A stretch of DNA of 64,000 bases from Plantago elongata. Lineage: Eukaryota; Streptophyta; Magnoliopsida; Lamiales; Plantaginaceae. Positions within the stretch are counted from its first letter, which is position 1. Each line of letters begins with the position of its first letter. The notes below the pieces were generated by a model. That model was given only the letters and a program-made list of their open reading frames with translations. It made no database searches and was not told the origin of the DNA. Made by a program: the position numbers and the translations under genes. Where the stretch lies: NCBI GenBank assembly GCA_036897095.1, contig JAYMSP010000007.1:85756-149755 (forward strand), written 5' to 3'. Of the stretch, positions 26,501 through 38,069 are shown one piece after another.

Positions 26501-29500
26501 AAGGAAATGGTTGTGTGGTAGAAAATGTTAATTGTCTAGCTATATCCCTCTCATCTAACTTTGGCACGGGTTAAATTGTTGACATATATTATAACAACCC
26601 GGCCTCTAGCAAGCAAGCCCCGACCCTTTGGGCCGGTGCGATGACTCATGGGCAACTTTCGGGGTGATATGTTGGTCATACTGTAACAACACAAGTCCTT
26701 TCCCACACACTTTGGCTTTACTTGTGTGCGAACCGGTAAACTTCCCAGTTGGTCACCCATTCTAGAATTGTTCCAGAATAAACACGCTTAACTCCTGAAG
26801 TTATCCTTGGTGAATTCCCGAAAAAGAAGGTACAACTTGTTGGTATGCATAGCATTTTCAATCTCTTTAAGCTCTTTGAACTTGACTTGAAATTCTGACT
26901 TGAAATTCTGAACCGTTGCATATAATGTACCCGAATCCTGAGCATATTGTACGTATAAACATATAAAGATATTACAAATACGTGTAGGATTCAGACTGGA
27001 TACATGGTTTAGAAAAATAGTGTCAAGAGTTCGCTGCAGTGACTGTTGTCTTCTATTTAGACAGGGCTGTGTCCACTCTATTAGCAATTTTGCATACTTC
27101 TAAATTATATAAGGGGCGCTTTTGATCTTTTGTATGAGTAATCAATGTTTCAGTACTCATATATAGGACCAAAGGGTATAATGGACAGGTAGATTTCTGG
27201 TTATTGTGTGTTTAACTCAAGTATATTACATGCACCTAAAACTCACAATTTTGTTTACTCTCACTAATTCACTATATTTGCTTGTCCGGGGAAAGTGGAC
27301 TTACAATTTGGTAAGTTTCTTTAGGGGGGGCACACATGGTGAATTCTGGGTAACCCATGAAAGTCATTTTATATTATAGAAGCTCCCTTTAAGCTTCTGG
27401 TTGTTGAAAGTTATATCTTGAAGAACCAATTCCAAAATAATAGGAGTAAATCTTAATCAAGGGCAAAAAATATATACCGTCACAAAGATTTGAGGTGGAT
27501 GCATATTGATAGATATAGAGATGCAGGTTTCTAGTGCTTATGTGATTAAAAAAAAGGGAAGAAGTTAAATCTGACAGTATGCTAGATATATGGTGAAGGC
27601 TGGCACAGATTTGGGATGGTTTGATGACACTCTTGGCTAAAAGTAGCATTACAGGATCAAACTTGAATACAATTTCTACTTTGATGTCCTCTTGACTCTA
27701 TTGATGCTCTTATGCTCAGTAGTACGCAAGTTCCAACGTGATGATCATGGACTCATGGTATACGAATGTAGCTGATCTGATGCATGTGTTCAAGGTGTTT
27801 ATTTGCAGAACAGTCTGTGGCCTACCTTGCTATGGGACATCAGAGTTCCAATTGTTATAAGCTGCAGAAAGAGGGAATTGACAGAACCATATTTTCTCTT
27901 GGCTCCGAATGACACTTCAGTCCCCAGAAAGTATTCTGATTTTTCTTTCTGCCCAAGGGTAGCACCCAATGTTCTTGTATTTTTCAGTTGAGATGTTGTC
28001 GGCATGTTTGTATTTCGTAGGATTGTCATGCCCAAAAATCTTATCAGTCACCGTAAGATGTCCAGAACATCTCCCCCAGGGGAATGTGGTCCTCTTGTGA
28101 ACTGCAATGTCCAATGATGTTGATATTCTTGTCTTTTGCAAGCTAAGCTATCATTTGTCGGATTTTACAAATTTTATTAATCAGATCATGAGCCTTGTTT
28201 ATTCTTCTCCAAGTTGCACTTTCACCAGGAACATATTTGTTACCATTTTAGAGCTTGAGAGATTCTTTTAATATGTTGGATTTGATTTTCATTGCCGTAT
28301 TATCCCGGAGCTCGGTTTCATTAATCAGTTCACACTAACCCTGAATAGTTGTTCTGTTATTTCCTGTGAGTGATTTTATCCATATGTGGCCCTGGGGCAT
28401 TGAAAATATTTTCTTCCATAGTTCCTCTAGCTGTTTATGGGCTGAAAGCAGAAGCCATGTGTGCCTGGATGGCTGGCATATGAGGTGTTGGGAAGTTGCT
28501 CCGCTACATTGATTATCTTTCTTCATGATAAAGCTGTTTTATTATTTCTGCTTCAATATGCTTGTTAAAGGTACTTGTGACGAGCAACAAATAATTAGAA
28601 CTGAACCCCCCCCCCCACAAACACCCCCAACTCTTACGTTGAGCCTACGATGGAGTCACATGATGAATTTATGCTCATTATCATTAGTTGATAGGTGATA
28701 TCAAACTATATGATTAGACAACAGTTAGGTTCCTTTGGCACTGATTCAGCTGATCCATGAGGTGCAGCCTCGTAAACATGCATTCCTGGTGAAAGAATCA
28801 AGTAACAATTCTAGATTGTCTGTATGCCCTATACCAGTTCGAGAAAGATTAGTTTTCTTCTTCCAAGCAGGTTTTCCTGGGAGTGGGAGTTTATTTAAGA
28901 GCTGAAGTGCTTCTGTGTAACCAGTAGCTATCTATGTTTTCACTCATTAGATCCACATTTCCTGTGTCATCCAAGGTCAACATGGATGACCCCTTGAATT
29001 ATAGTATGTGTTTCCTTATAATTAGCTTCGTGGAAATTGTCAGTTCCATTCTACTCTAGGTCAAGTTTACGATACTAATTAACTTCAATTTGCATTTTTT
29101 TATTCATTTATTCATTTTGAGGAAAAATTGCATTTAATTAAATACAAACTTCAGTTTGAGTCCTGAAAGAATCCTGGGTTGAACTATCATTCCCCATTGA
29201 ATTATGATATTAATTTCGATTCTACTTTTATAGCTAGGATCTGCAGCATGCATTACATAAGACACTAGAGGTAATAGCGGAAAACAGTCATCTCAGCTCT
29301 AGGCTGGCAAATAAAAACCAGTAGTTCATCTGATTTTCTAGGAAAATCACAAATGTTACTTATGTTGGGTGGAACTCATGTATATTATTTTCTATGCATT
29401 GTTGCTTCTATGCTATTGACGAAGAAATTTTAGTTTATGTATTCAACTGTATGACTGTTAAATACCGTTACCTTATATTATGTATCTCCCTCCCAAGATG

Positions 29501-32500
29501 ATTGTTCTGTCCTTGCAAACATGTTCTGTGGGTGCGCATACTAATAATATTTATTGTATTTCAGCCTTCATGAGATCCTGAACCGGTATCATGGTTGTGC
29601 TGAAGCGGGACCAAGTGCATCTGCTGCTGATATTGAGAAGCAGGTAACATTGTCCTGTGGGTCTTATGTGTTTCACTTCTTAAAGCACTGAAGCTGGAAT
29701 CAACTTAACAACAATATCAGACTGATTCTTATGGGTAGTAATATATGTCAATACCCCTGATACTATAACAGAAACTTTGTGTCTGTGTATACTTTTTGAC
29801 ATCATGGTACTCACTTTCATCATCTGCATGAAAGTTTCTTGCTCATCCTCCCTGTAATCAATATATCTAAGCAGTTGAATCATGGACTTGCGCTAATATT
29901 GTGATGTTTTCAAGTGTAACGGTTTCCTATCTGTGCTAGAACATCACATTTAAAAACAAATGGTCGGCCGGGATCATTTTCATGGAACTTACATAGTAGC
30001 ATTATATGATTAGTACAAAAGCAAGACACTAGTGTTATGGTTTTACCCATATCTACTAACTGACCATCTCTGCAGCAGGAACCAGGCCCTAAATATGCAG
30101 GTTTCCTCACAAGGGAAGAGCTGCTCAAGATTGTGGAAAGGTACACACACAGTTCTTGTTTTGATTCTTTCTCAAGTCCCTATTTTACTTTGATTGAGCA
30201 TTTTCACCAGATTCTAAACAAATCTCTGTTTCAGGGATCTTGAGGAGCCATGTGTTGATCAGCTTACTATTACTGACCTACAACACCTGGAGAATCAACT
30301 TGAGGCTGCTTTATCACAGACAAGATCAACAAAGGTTCTGCTCCACTTTCTACTCAAGTAGTAAACCTTTATAAATTAATAATAGATTTGAAAGATCTCA
30401 TTAATTTAGCGAGATATTATATGATTTATAAATTACTCATTTATTAATTTAGAGAGGTTTTAACAAATATGTATACGAACCTCAAAGTGAAGCTAGTTAC
30501 ATTGTACATGGGTTACTTGCCGATGAAAGTAAGTTTTAACAGAATTTATTATTATATGATATTATGAATGTATACTCACATAATAGTTTGATTTAGAAGT
30601 TTGCATGATGCAAAGCATATTGCCTCAAATAACACAAATGATGCAAATTCCAGAAAGATACTTGGTGAGCTTGAGCAATTAGTCACTTGTATGAGCTATC
30701 AATATAAAATTAATATAAATCACATGCTAGATTTTTCAAGTGAAAGGTGAATTTTAGAAGTTCAAAGCTTAATAAATGATACATGTTGGTGTTATCTAAA
30801 ATCTGGGAGATGCAGGTAAGTATGATCAATAATTTTGGAACCAGTTGATCGAAAAGTGGCATGCAAGTGCCACAACTCTTCCTTACTTCTTGTAGTACAA
30901 ACAGACGACACAACTCTAGAGCACAAAATTAAAAGTTAAATCCAATATAAAACTGAGGAACTATAAAAATAGGTGAGTGATATTGGATTCATTTATTTAC
31001 AAATTGTGTTACAATTTTCAAGTGTACTAACACCCTCTCCGTCCCAAACTCAACTTTCCTTTCATAAATTGGGAAGATTTATACTCCACTATCATTATAA
31101 TAATTATCTCTCTTATTTTATTCACTATATTCACACCATCTCCTAGTTTATCTACCCTTCTCTTAAAACCCATATCCAAACCAACAAAAGTTGAGTCCGG
31201 GACGAAAGGAGTGTATAGTTAGTTGTCAACGTCTGTCATCTTGGGCGTCTCACTTTGTCAACTTCATTTCTTGCCGGCTTAAGAAATCCATACTCCCTCC
31301 ATCACGGAGAACTTGACACATTAAATTAATGTGCAGTCTTATGTAAAAAGTTAAATTAATATAAGATCTTTAAAAGATGGTAAAATGTATATATTGTGTA
31401 TAAATTTGAGACTTATATTTGGGTGTGTGTAGCTTCCTTTATGTAGTGTAGAAAATTACGTGTGATGACTAAAAATAGCAAATATATAAAGTTCTTAGTG
31501 AAAGAGTATTGTTTTATATTCCCCAAAACTTCCAATAGAGGTGAAAAGTAACTTAAACAATCCAGGCAACTACTAATAAAAGTTATAAAGTAATACTCAC
31601 TTGGGCTAAATAGTTTATAATATTGCTCTTCTCATTTTGAGTTAATTTTTTTTAAAGTGAAGGACTTCTGTGGGACACCAGATTTAAGGTTGTGTTTGTC
31701 ACATCAATTTCTTTCTAGTTTCATTAGGGCCAATAAATATGCACTATGATTTCAAAAGGTTATTGTACTATTATCTTATTGTTTGCAGTCTAAATTTGAA
31801 CTGGTCTGGAGTTGGAATTGGCAAATTATTAATTTTATTGTGTACTAAGTTATGAGTTCTTACTGTAATTGTATCAATATGGAGTATCAACCATCTCTCC
31901 TTTGATGTAGATCGTCTGGTATATTTATCCCCAAGTCGTGCATTCCTATTGTTTCTTTCGTTGAAATTCCCTGAGTTTTCTCATACTCCTTTGTGCTCTT
32001 GCCAGTGAAATCTTTTTCTGAAGCCAGCATTTGAACCCATAGGAGGTAATTGATAAACTGAAAATCTGAGATCAGATTCTGCTATTGGCAATGCCAACTT
32101 ACCACCAAACCTCCTTGAAAGATTAGAATGCCTATCAGTTTGTGTATCCACATTAACAGCTAATAGATATACGGTGTGGTAATACATGAACATGATATGG
32201 TAGGAGGCAGGGTGCTGTTGGACGTCTTATCAAGTGTTGTTTCACCTGAGAAAGTACTTGTCTTAGTTTCTCAGGTAACTTTTGAATCATGATGGATTGA
32301 AAGAGCCATAATAGTCTATTGAGATGCATGAGAACCCAAAGTTTGGTAAAACCCCTAGGTGAGAAAAGAGGGTAGGTTATTCCGCACTTCTCTCCGACTT
32401 CTAGGTGGTACATGGCTACATGCTGCATACAGAAAGTGTTGGACACTTGGAATGCAGCTAAACTGATGAAAACTATTATGAATGCAGCTTATTTGTTAGG

Positions 32501-34901
32501 ATTGATTGATCAAGAACTTTGTTCCTGATAGCCTTCTCAATCTGTCTTGTCCTGAAAAGGTGCTTATGAACAACCTGCAAACAGGAAAAACATGCATGCA
32601 AGTGTCCATAACACACCCTTATATATTTGCAGATCTACATCTGTTTGTATACCGCCTAAAATTAAATTTCTTACCGTGTTATCTTTTTTGCTCTTCGCAG
32701 ACGCAGTTGATGCTAGATTCTTTATCGAACCTTCAAAATAAGGTACACAGTTGAATGTTACTATGTGTTATTGCTTGAGCATATCAACTAAAATAACGAA
32801 TAACTCTTAACTATAGGCATTATGTAGGAACAGGTTGCATTTGAGACTCATGTTGCATATTATAATTGCCGATCCCAAAATGAACTGCCCACCATATCCT
32901 CGGTTTTCTCTTCATAGGGTACAGGGTTACTGTTCTTAAATTGACACATTGACTATGACTACCACTGTTATCTTTCCTGTCATTGAATAAATTGCATGAC
33001 AGTCTATGCTTCCCTTGGCTAATCCTAACTCAGTGGCTAATCAACAAGAGCAAGCAAGGTTCAGAAAGAAATGAAAAGAATGACCAATTTCTGTTTGGGG
33101 TTGTTTGCCTAGTCGTAGGAGAACTTCTTCACAACTTATTTTACGTTGTGCATTTAATAGTTGCACAGGCCTCTTGTATAAGCAAGTCAGGGATCAAGAA
33201 GGCTAAGGCCAAGTAGAGGTTAAAGAGTGAAGTAAAAAGATGTTACAGTATTTGGAAATTGGAATGACTCTTAGTGATTGGTAATCTCAATTTATGAATC
33301 TGACCCAGGTCTGAGTTTTAGGTCCATAAAAATGAAGTGGATAGCAGTATGAAATAGCAAGTAGATACTAGCTCAGCTCAGATGACTCCTGTTTAAGTAG
33401 ATGAACCACTGCATAAAAAAAAAAAGACAGCTAATATCTGTTAGAACTAGAGAGTTTCTCTCCTCAGCTTAAAGAGGGCAACTGATTTTCCTCCTGAACT
33501 TACAGTTCATACAGAACAAAAAATAAAATAAAATCAGACCTATAATTGCCTCTGCTGCACAAGCACAAGAACCACTTGATTTATTTGAAAGCTGAAATGA
33601 TGTCTCATCTGCTAGAAATTTGTATCCCATCTACTTATCGTAATAGTCGCTCTGCCTATATGTACATTGCCATGGCTGCCTTTACCACTGTGCAGTGTCT
33701 CCATAGATCCTAGGGAAGATAGAATACTCTTTTGATGTGTCTAACATTGCAGTGGAGTCATAATTCTCACTTAAGTTCTGCTGTCTGCACTAGTGCTCTA
33801 TAGTCTATGCATACCTGCACTAAACCATATCTCCCCTCGGCTGAACTAACGTTCCAAGTGTTTAGTCCTCAATATACACTCATCCATATCAGTTTGTCTA
33901 TGAAAACGAGAGGAAAGAAATAGTAACAACCATAGCACACAGTGTTAAATGGTACCTACCGGCTACACACCTCTCTCTAGCTTCACGTCTAAGTCGTGAA
34001 AGAATCAAGGACAGGACAAGGCAAGAACAAGAGGAAGGCTATAAAGAGTCGTTTTCTTTCTTTTTATTTTTATTTTTAAATAAGCTATAAATACTATTGG
34101 GGATGTAAGAAAATTGAGTGCCAAAGGGAGCACCAGCTTCTCAACTGCCAGATCATGTTACGTTTTGTTTGATGTGAGCTTGGAGAAGTTATGGTTTTTG
34201 ATTTGATGTTATGCCAACTTGTAGAACTCTACAGTTTATGCTGTATTAGTGCTTGTAAATTGCAGGCAACATCTAAGTAAGATATAATGCAAGCAGTGTA
34301 TGCAAATCTGTTGTACATTGTACTTGGCCAGGAAGTATTTGGATCAAAGGCTTACAATTTAAATCACATGACAGGCAACTTTGAAAATTTAACCTTGACA
34401 ACATCTATAAGCATTGTATACTTACTGCCTTGTACTGGTTATACAGATTGTATGTATTGGCTATTGAAGATTAGTTACATTAGTCGACCCAGGGTCGTCA
34501 CACAGATTTCATGGGGCTCTGTGTCACCCTTAAGACGGGCCCTGAATAATAGTGTAGCAAAAATTTATACGATGCATGTAAGATTAGCACCAACTGATAA
34601 TGTAACTATCATAGCATAACGTACTTACTTGATTCTGTAAAACAGGAAAAATCACTGGAAGAAGAGAACAGGCTTCTGGAAGAAAAGGTGATCCAGAGAC
34701 TCCTGCACCTGTAGTCCATTTGTTAAATACTTAAACAAGTTCATAAATACACTTACTTCCGTAACTTATCATCCTTTGAACTTACAGATTGCTGGAAAAA
34801 GAAGAGTCCCCCAAGAACGACGGAGAGTTGCAATAGATCTCAACGTTCTTGCTTGCGATGAAACTGGTGAAGGCAAACAGGATCCATTGGATGCCAGTTA
34901 A
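17540..34901 (+). CDS. FLC-clade MIKCc MADS-box transcription factor
   Basis: Seven exons were rebuilt: 17540-17724, 29565-29643, 30076-30140, 30235-30334, 32701-32742, 34646-34687 and 34788-34901. They join in frame to 208 codons plus stop, close to the usual FLC length of about 200. Residues 1-60 are a MADS domain, [20 protein letters not shown]..., with the GRRK/EDKS features of the FLC subfamily. An I region ([16 protein letters not shown]) and a K region ([39 protein letters not shown]) follow. The short tail contains [13 protein letters not shown]. Seven exons and a very long intron 1 are FLC-like, and the position directly downstream of SEP3 supports the clade. By family knowledge the protein represses or modulates flowering-time genes from CArG boxes. 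Whether it responds to cold cannot be read from the sequence. It could be an expressed gene or one silenced by its transposon load; the frame itself is intact. Confidence 0.9.
19577..19665 (-). mobile_element. Short tRNA-derived SINE with 15-bp imperfect target duplication
   Basis: Read on the minus strand, it has an A-box-like TAGCTTAGTTGG, a B-box GGTTCGAGTC and the 3' end TTAGCCGTTTCAAACAAAAAA. The flanks TCACACCATTAGGAT (19562-19576) and TCACAACATTATGAT (19666-19680) agree at 13 of 15 positions. It is only about 90 bp, hardly longer than the tRNA-like head. Relatives occur at 37958, 43601 and 46156. Confidence 0.8.
20534..20729. mobile_element. Stowaway-like (Tc1/mariner) MITE
   Basis: The right end reads CGGGACGGAGGGAG followed by TA, the reverse complement of the CTCCCTCCGTCCCG terminus typical of plant Stowaway elements. 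The left end, CTTCATCCTTCCCTG, is a diverged partner preceded by TA. There is no coding capacity. Confidence 0.7.
22331..22419. mobile_element. Tourist-like MITE in FLC-clade intron 1
   Basis: The left end, GGCTATGTTCTATTTGACTT, and the reverse complement of the right end, GGCTTTGTTCTCTTGG, form the TIR, with TAA at each border. The interior contains AACTGAACTAAAAC, linking it to the GAACTGAACT family. Confidence 0.7.
23216..23303 (+). repeat. 44-bp tandem duplication
   Basis: The unit beginning ATATTAGAGAATGATTATAA at 23216 recurs at 23260 with one visible substitution (GGAG versus GAAG). This is a recent local duplication in intron 1. Confidence 0.85.
24503..24715. mobile_element. Stowaway-like MITE
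   Basis: The left end, CTCCCTCCGTTCAAG, is preceded by TA. The right end, GATCGGACGGAGGAAG, is an imperfect inverted partner. The interior is AT-rich with no coding frame. Confidence 0.65.
26580..26940 (-). mobile_element. Cassandra-like LTR relic carrying 5S rRNA sequence
   Basis: On the minus strand, AGTTAAGCGTG (near 26790) is followed about 20 nt on by TAGAATGGGTGACC and then CTGGGAAGT (near 26740). These correspond in order and spacing to the internal control region of plant 5S rRNA. The plus-strand left border, ATAACAACCCGGCC, and a GGGCCGGTGCGATGACTCATGG segment are shared in type with the relic at 49.4 kb. Cassandra TRIM retrotransposons are known for 5S sequence in their LTRs. No second LTR or internal region is seen, so this is probably a solo LTR. 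Boundaries are approximate. Confidence 0.65.
28604..28629 (+). repeat. Poly-C tract
   Basis: A run of about 12 C followed by ACAAACACCCCC in intron 1 of the FLC-clade gene. It is a simple repeat, unusual in this AT-rich context. Confidence 0.8.
31030..31213. mobile_element. Stowaway-like MITE in FLC-clade intron 4
   Basis: The ends ACACCCTCTCCGTCCCAAAC and, on the complement, ACACTCCTTTCGTCCCGGAC form an inverted pair that continues with CTCAACTTT. Each is bordered by TA. The element is about 184 bp and non-coding. Confidence 0.75.
31292..31508. mobile_element. Second Stowaway-like MITE, diverged
   Basis: The left end, TACTCCCTCCATCACGGAG, is partnered loosely by the complement of the right end, TACTCTTTCACTAAGAAC. 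It lies within 100 bp of the previous element in the same intron. Confidence 0.5.
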
Positions 34902-35939
34902 CTCCCGAAGGTGCACTCGTATAACAGACGAGCAGGTCGAAAACCTGTCAACAAATTGCAAAGGTCAGCACCTCTTTCTTGTGAGAGGGCCCTAACTCCA
35001 TTTATTATTCAAATTGAACTCCATGAAGTATTCAGGATACAGTAACTAAACCTGCTTGTGTGTATAATACCATTCCATATGCATCGATTGCTTAAAATAA
35101 TGTGCCTTAGTAGTGGTGAAGTAAACTTTGCTACTATGAGGTGAAGTATTATGTACTAAGATAAAGCACTACACAACACAACACATATTGTTGAGATTAT
35201 TCAATCTACATTTGCGAGTTTGAGTGAATTTTTTCATGGAGTCTAAAATAAAATGCAAGTGTAACTCCTCCATGCACACAACTGAAAACACAAAACACTT
35301 TCAGCAAAATCTGGTTCTACCCAATCCAACTTATCCCTTTCCTCTTCTATTTAGTACTTACTTATGAACATATGATGATTCTTACAAGTGTTATGCAATA
35401 ACAAACTTCCTGTTGAATCCAAGTCATGGAACTTACAAGAAAATGGAAGCATTGGACCATATATATGAATCTATATATGCTCTGTTCCATTTAAATGCTC
35501 TGTTATGGAACAGAGAGCATAGAGACAATAAGGATTCTTCATTTAATCTGCTCACAGTATATATATATATATATAGACAAGATTAGAGATGCTTCATGTT
35601 GAAGCAAAAGCAGATAAAGATAAGTGACCTTTGAGCTACGTAGCGGACAACGATGTTTCCTGCTAACAATTCCACATGGCAGCATATGTGTTGAGTAAAG
35701 GACGAAACCAATTAAGAATTGTTGAGTAGAAAGTTGTGGGTGTCGTGTCCTTCTATTATTGTTTGAACAAGGTAACCTAGGATTTTGTTTAACCAATAAT
35801 AATCGACACATAAGGAGGCGCAAGCTGACTTCACATGAGAGGTACAGATTTGTCGCTCTACAATATCACCATCTGTCCAAATATTGGGAAAGTCGGGAGA
35901 TTACCATAAAGACAGATCCTACAAGATTTTTCGCACGTT
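34902..35939. other. 3' flank of the FLC-clade gene
   Basis: Contains the presumed 3' UTR and AT-rich DNA, including an (AT)n microsatellite at about 35558-35574. No gene is seen. Confidence 0.5.
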
Positions 35940-36352
35940 CCATCCAAATGTTGTGTTCTATTCAATTTAAATTTATTGAAATTGACTGAACTGAAGTAAA
36001 ATATAAGGATGTATTCTCTTTAACTGAAAATTACTTCAGTTCAACTCGATTTACTGAAAATTATTTCAGTTCAGTTCGGCTTAGTTATAATTTTACCTTA
36101 CTGCAGTTTAGTTTAATTCAGTTTAGTAAATCTCGATTGAAGAGAATATATCCTATATTATAACTAAAATTGTGTTCTCTTCAATTGGGATTTATTGCAC
36201 TGAACTGAATTAAGGTATAAATTATAACTAAGTCGAGCTGAACTGAACTGAGCTGAACTGAAGTGATTTTCGGTTAAAGAGAACACATCATAAGTTAAGC
36301 TGAACTGAACTAGATAAACTGAATTGATTTTCAGTTGTAGAGAACATAATAT
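35940..36352. mobile_element. Cluster of GAACTGAACT Tourist-like MITEs
   Basis: A well-bounded copy spans 36007-36153, with left end GGATGTATTCTCTTTAACTG and complement of the right end GGATATATTCTCTTCAATCG. Another follows at about 36176-36293, running from TGTGTTCTCTTCAATTG to a GGTTAAAGAGAACACATCA end. Partial copies flank both. GAACTGAACTGAGCTGAACTG strings fill the interiors. Confidence 0.7.
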
Positions 36353-36359
36353 AACACCT

Positions 36360-37140
36360 CATTGTCCTTTGGTTGAGGTGCTCCTCACTTCGGCTTAGGA
36401 AATACTGTCCGAATGCCCATTCAATTTGTTGCTCGAACCAATTGCTAACTGCCTTGTCTCTGCGGTGGAATTTGTTGCACCTTTGTTTTTTACCATTCGA
36501 AGTTCAGAATTAAATGTGTTTGTTCTTGAACGAAAAATACGATTGGTAACTAATTTGAGAAGTATTTGTATATTAAGATGGCATATAATTCGGAGAGGTG
36601 TTCATGACTAATCGCGGTCCACATGATCTGAGTCGGTCGATTAGTGTTGTAATCGTTATAAAATGTTTTTGAGATCTGAAATCCCAAAATCCAACTCGTT
36701 CAGGGGTAGCGGCCAGAATTCAGGAGCATTGGTTTTACTAACATGAAGTCATATTTGGAGAAGAAAGAAGATGGGAAGAATAAGTTGTCAAATGGGGTAT
36801 TATTTGGTCTGTGGCAACGATCCAATGTTTTAGCAGAGTCCAACCCCATTATGTTCCACCAAAAAAATCCATAAAATCCAAAAACAATTTACATTGCATT
36901 TATAAAATTCTACTTTTACTGTAACATCCTTAATTTAATTTAAATTCATTCATGTTAAGTTGTTATTCTACAGACCACTATAATTCATCGAGTCTTAACT
37001 AATATATAGTAAATAGATTTTATTGTGTTCAAGGTATAGTTAAAATACATTGATTTAATAGCCTTGATGTATATTGTGTACAAAATTAGTAAATAAAAAT
37101 TAAAGTAGTAGCAAAAGAGTTTAATTGAACTAAGAAAATT
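36360..37140. other. Intergenic DNA, no gene seen
   Basis: A 61-codon frame at 36426-36611 has no motif. No transposon ends are recognised. Confidence 0.4.
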
Positions 37141-37144
37141 AATT

Positions 37145-37266
37145 CAGTTATGATGTGTTTTCTTCAATTAAAATCTACTGATCTGAACTTGACTGAATTG
37201 AACTGAAGTAACGTATAAATTGTAACTGAACTGAACTAAACAGACGTAATTTTTAATTGTGTAGAA
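37145..37266. mobile_element. Diverged GAACTGAACT MITE copy
   Basis: ATGTGTTTTCTTCAATTAAA at the left and the complement of TTAATTGTGTAGAATATAAT at the right enclose a TGAATTGAACTGAAGT/GAACTGAACTAAAC core. It is more decayed than its relatives. Confidence 0.5.
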
Positions 37267-37957
37267 TATAATGTTAATTAACTATCATTGAAATGACTCA
37301 GTGACTGTTTTGGAATAAAATTAATATTGTCTGGAAAGGATAGACCAATCATATGGAATTTATAAATTGCCTGTGTGTTGTGAGTTGTGACATTACATGA
37401 TAACCTATCCTTACTTTTAAAAAATTTATACATCACGGCTTCAAAGGATTTGCTTGTATTTTATTTGGAAATATGTGATATTCAGAGTAGCCAACGTTTC
37501 CAAATCTTTAAGCTTTAAAACCCAAAGTTGTCAAGTTGACTTAACAAAATGATTTTCTCCGACACGTAGAAATCCATAATTGGGAAAATAAACTGTGTGG
37601 CCGAAATCAGTAGTTTCAAACTTTTAGAGGGTGTTTAATAATAACACATTAAAACTTTAAGATACATTAAAATTAAGAGATCGTTGTTAAGTACTAAAAT
37701 TCATAATATACAGGTTTAAAACATTTGAATATTTACTTCTTTAAGTACTTTTATCGGTTTTATTAAATTTTAATTCTTCCTAAATATAAACTAAAAGGTG
37801 TCTATGTTTTTTAGGATCAAACGTCAATTCTTATTAAAAAATATAAGAATAGAACATTACTTCTTAAACATAAACATCATTAGCAAAATCACCTGTAGTT
37901 GTATGACATAACACCCCTTTGCCTTACTTATTTTCACATATTAACTTGTGTGATTTG

Positions 37958-38069
37958 TGATAACGAAGTGCAATTCATTTGGTAAGATGTTTTACTCTTA
38001 ATTAATAGGTGGAGAGTTCGAGTCACCGTTTAACTGTTTAACAGAAACGAAGAAAAACAAAGAAAACCG
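37958..38069 (+). mobile_element. Short tRNA-derived SINE with 10-bp target duplication
   Basis: The sequence begins TGATAACGAAGTGCAATTCA and includes TTTGGTAAGATG (A-box region), a B-box-like AGTTCGAGTCACC and the A-rich end AGAAAAACAAAGAAAACCG. GTGTGATTTG flanks it exactly at 37948-37957 and 38070-38079. It is the same family as the minus-strand copy at 19577, sharing AACGAAGTG, TGGTAAG and TTCGAGTCACC. Confidence 0.8.

Larger units (their letters stand above)
17725..29564 (+). other. 11.8-kb intron 1 of the FLC-clade gene
   Basis: The intron is bounded by CAG/GTACAT at the 5' end and TTTCAG/C at the 3' end. Inside lie a short SINE (19577), mariner-like MITEs (20534, 24503), a Tourist-like MITE (22331), a 44-bp duplication (23216) and a Cassandra-like LTR relic (about 26580). 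Between them are stretches I cannot classify (18-19.3, 21-22.3, 22.5-24.4, 24.8-26.5 and 27-29.5 kb). The many short open frames have no motifs and lie on both strands. Confidence 0.8.
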
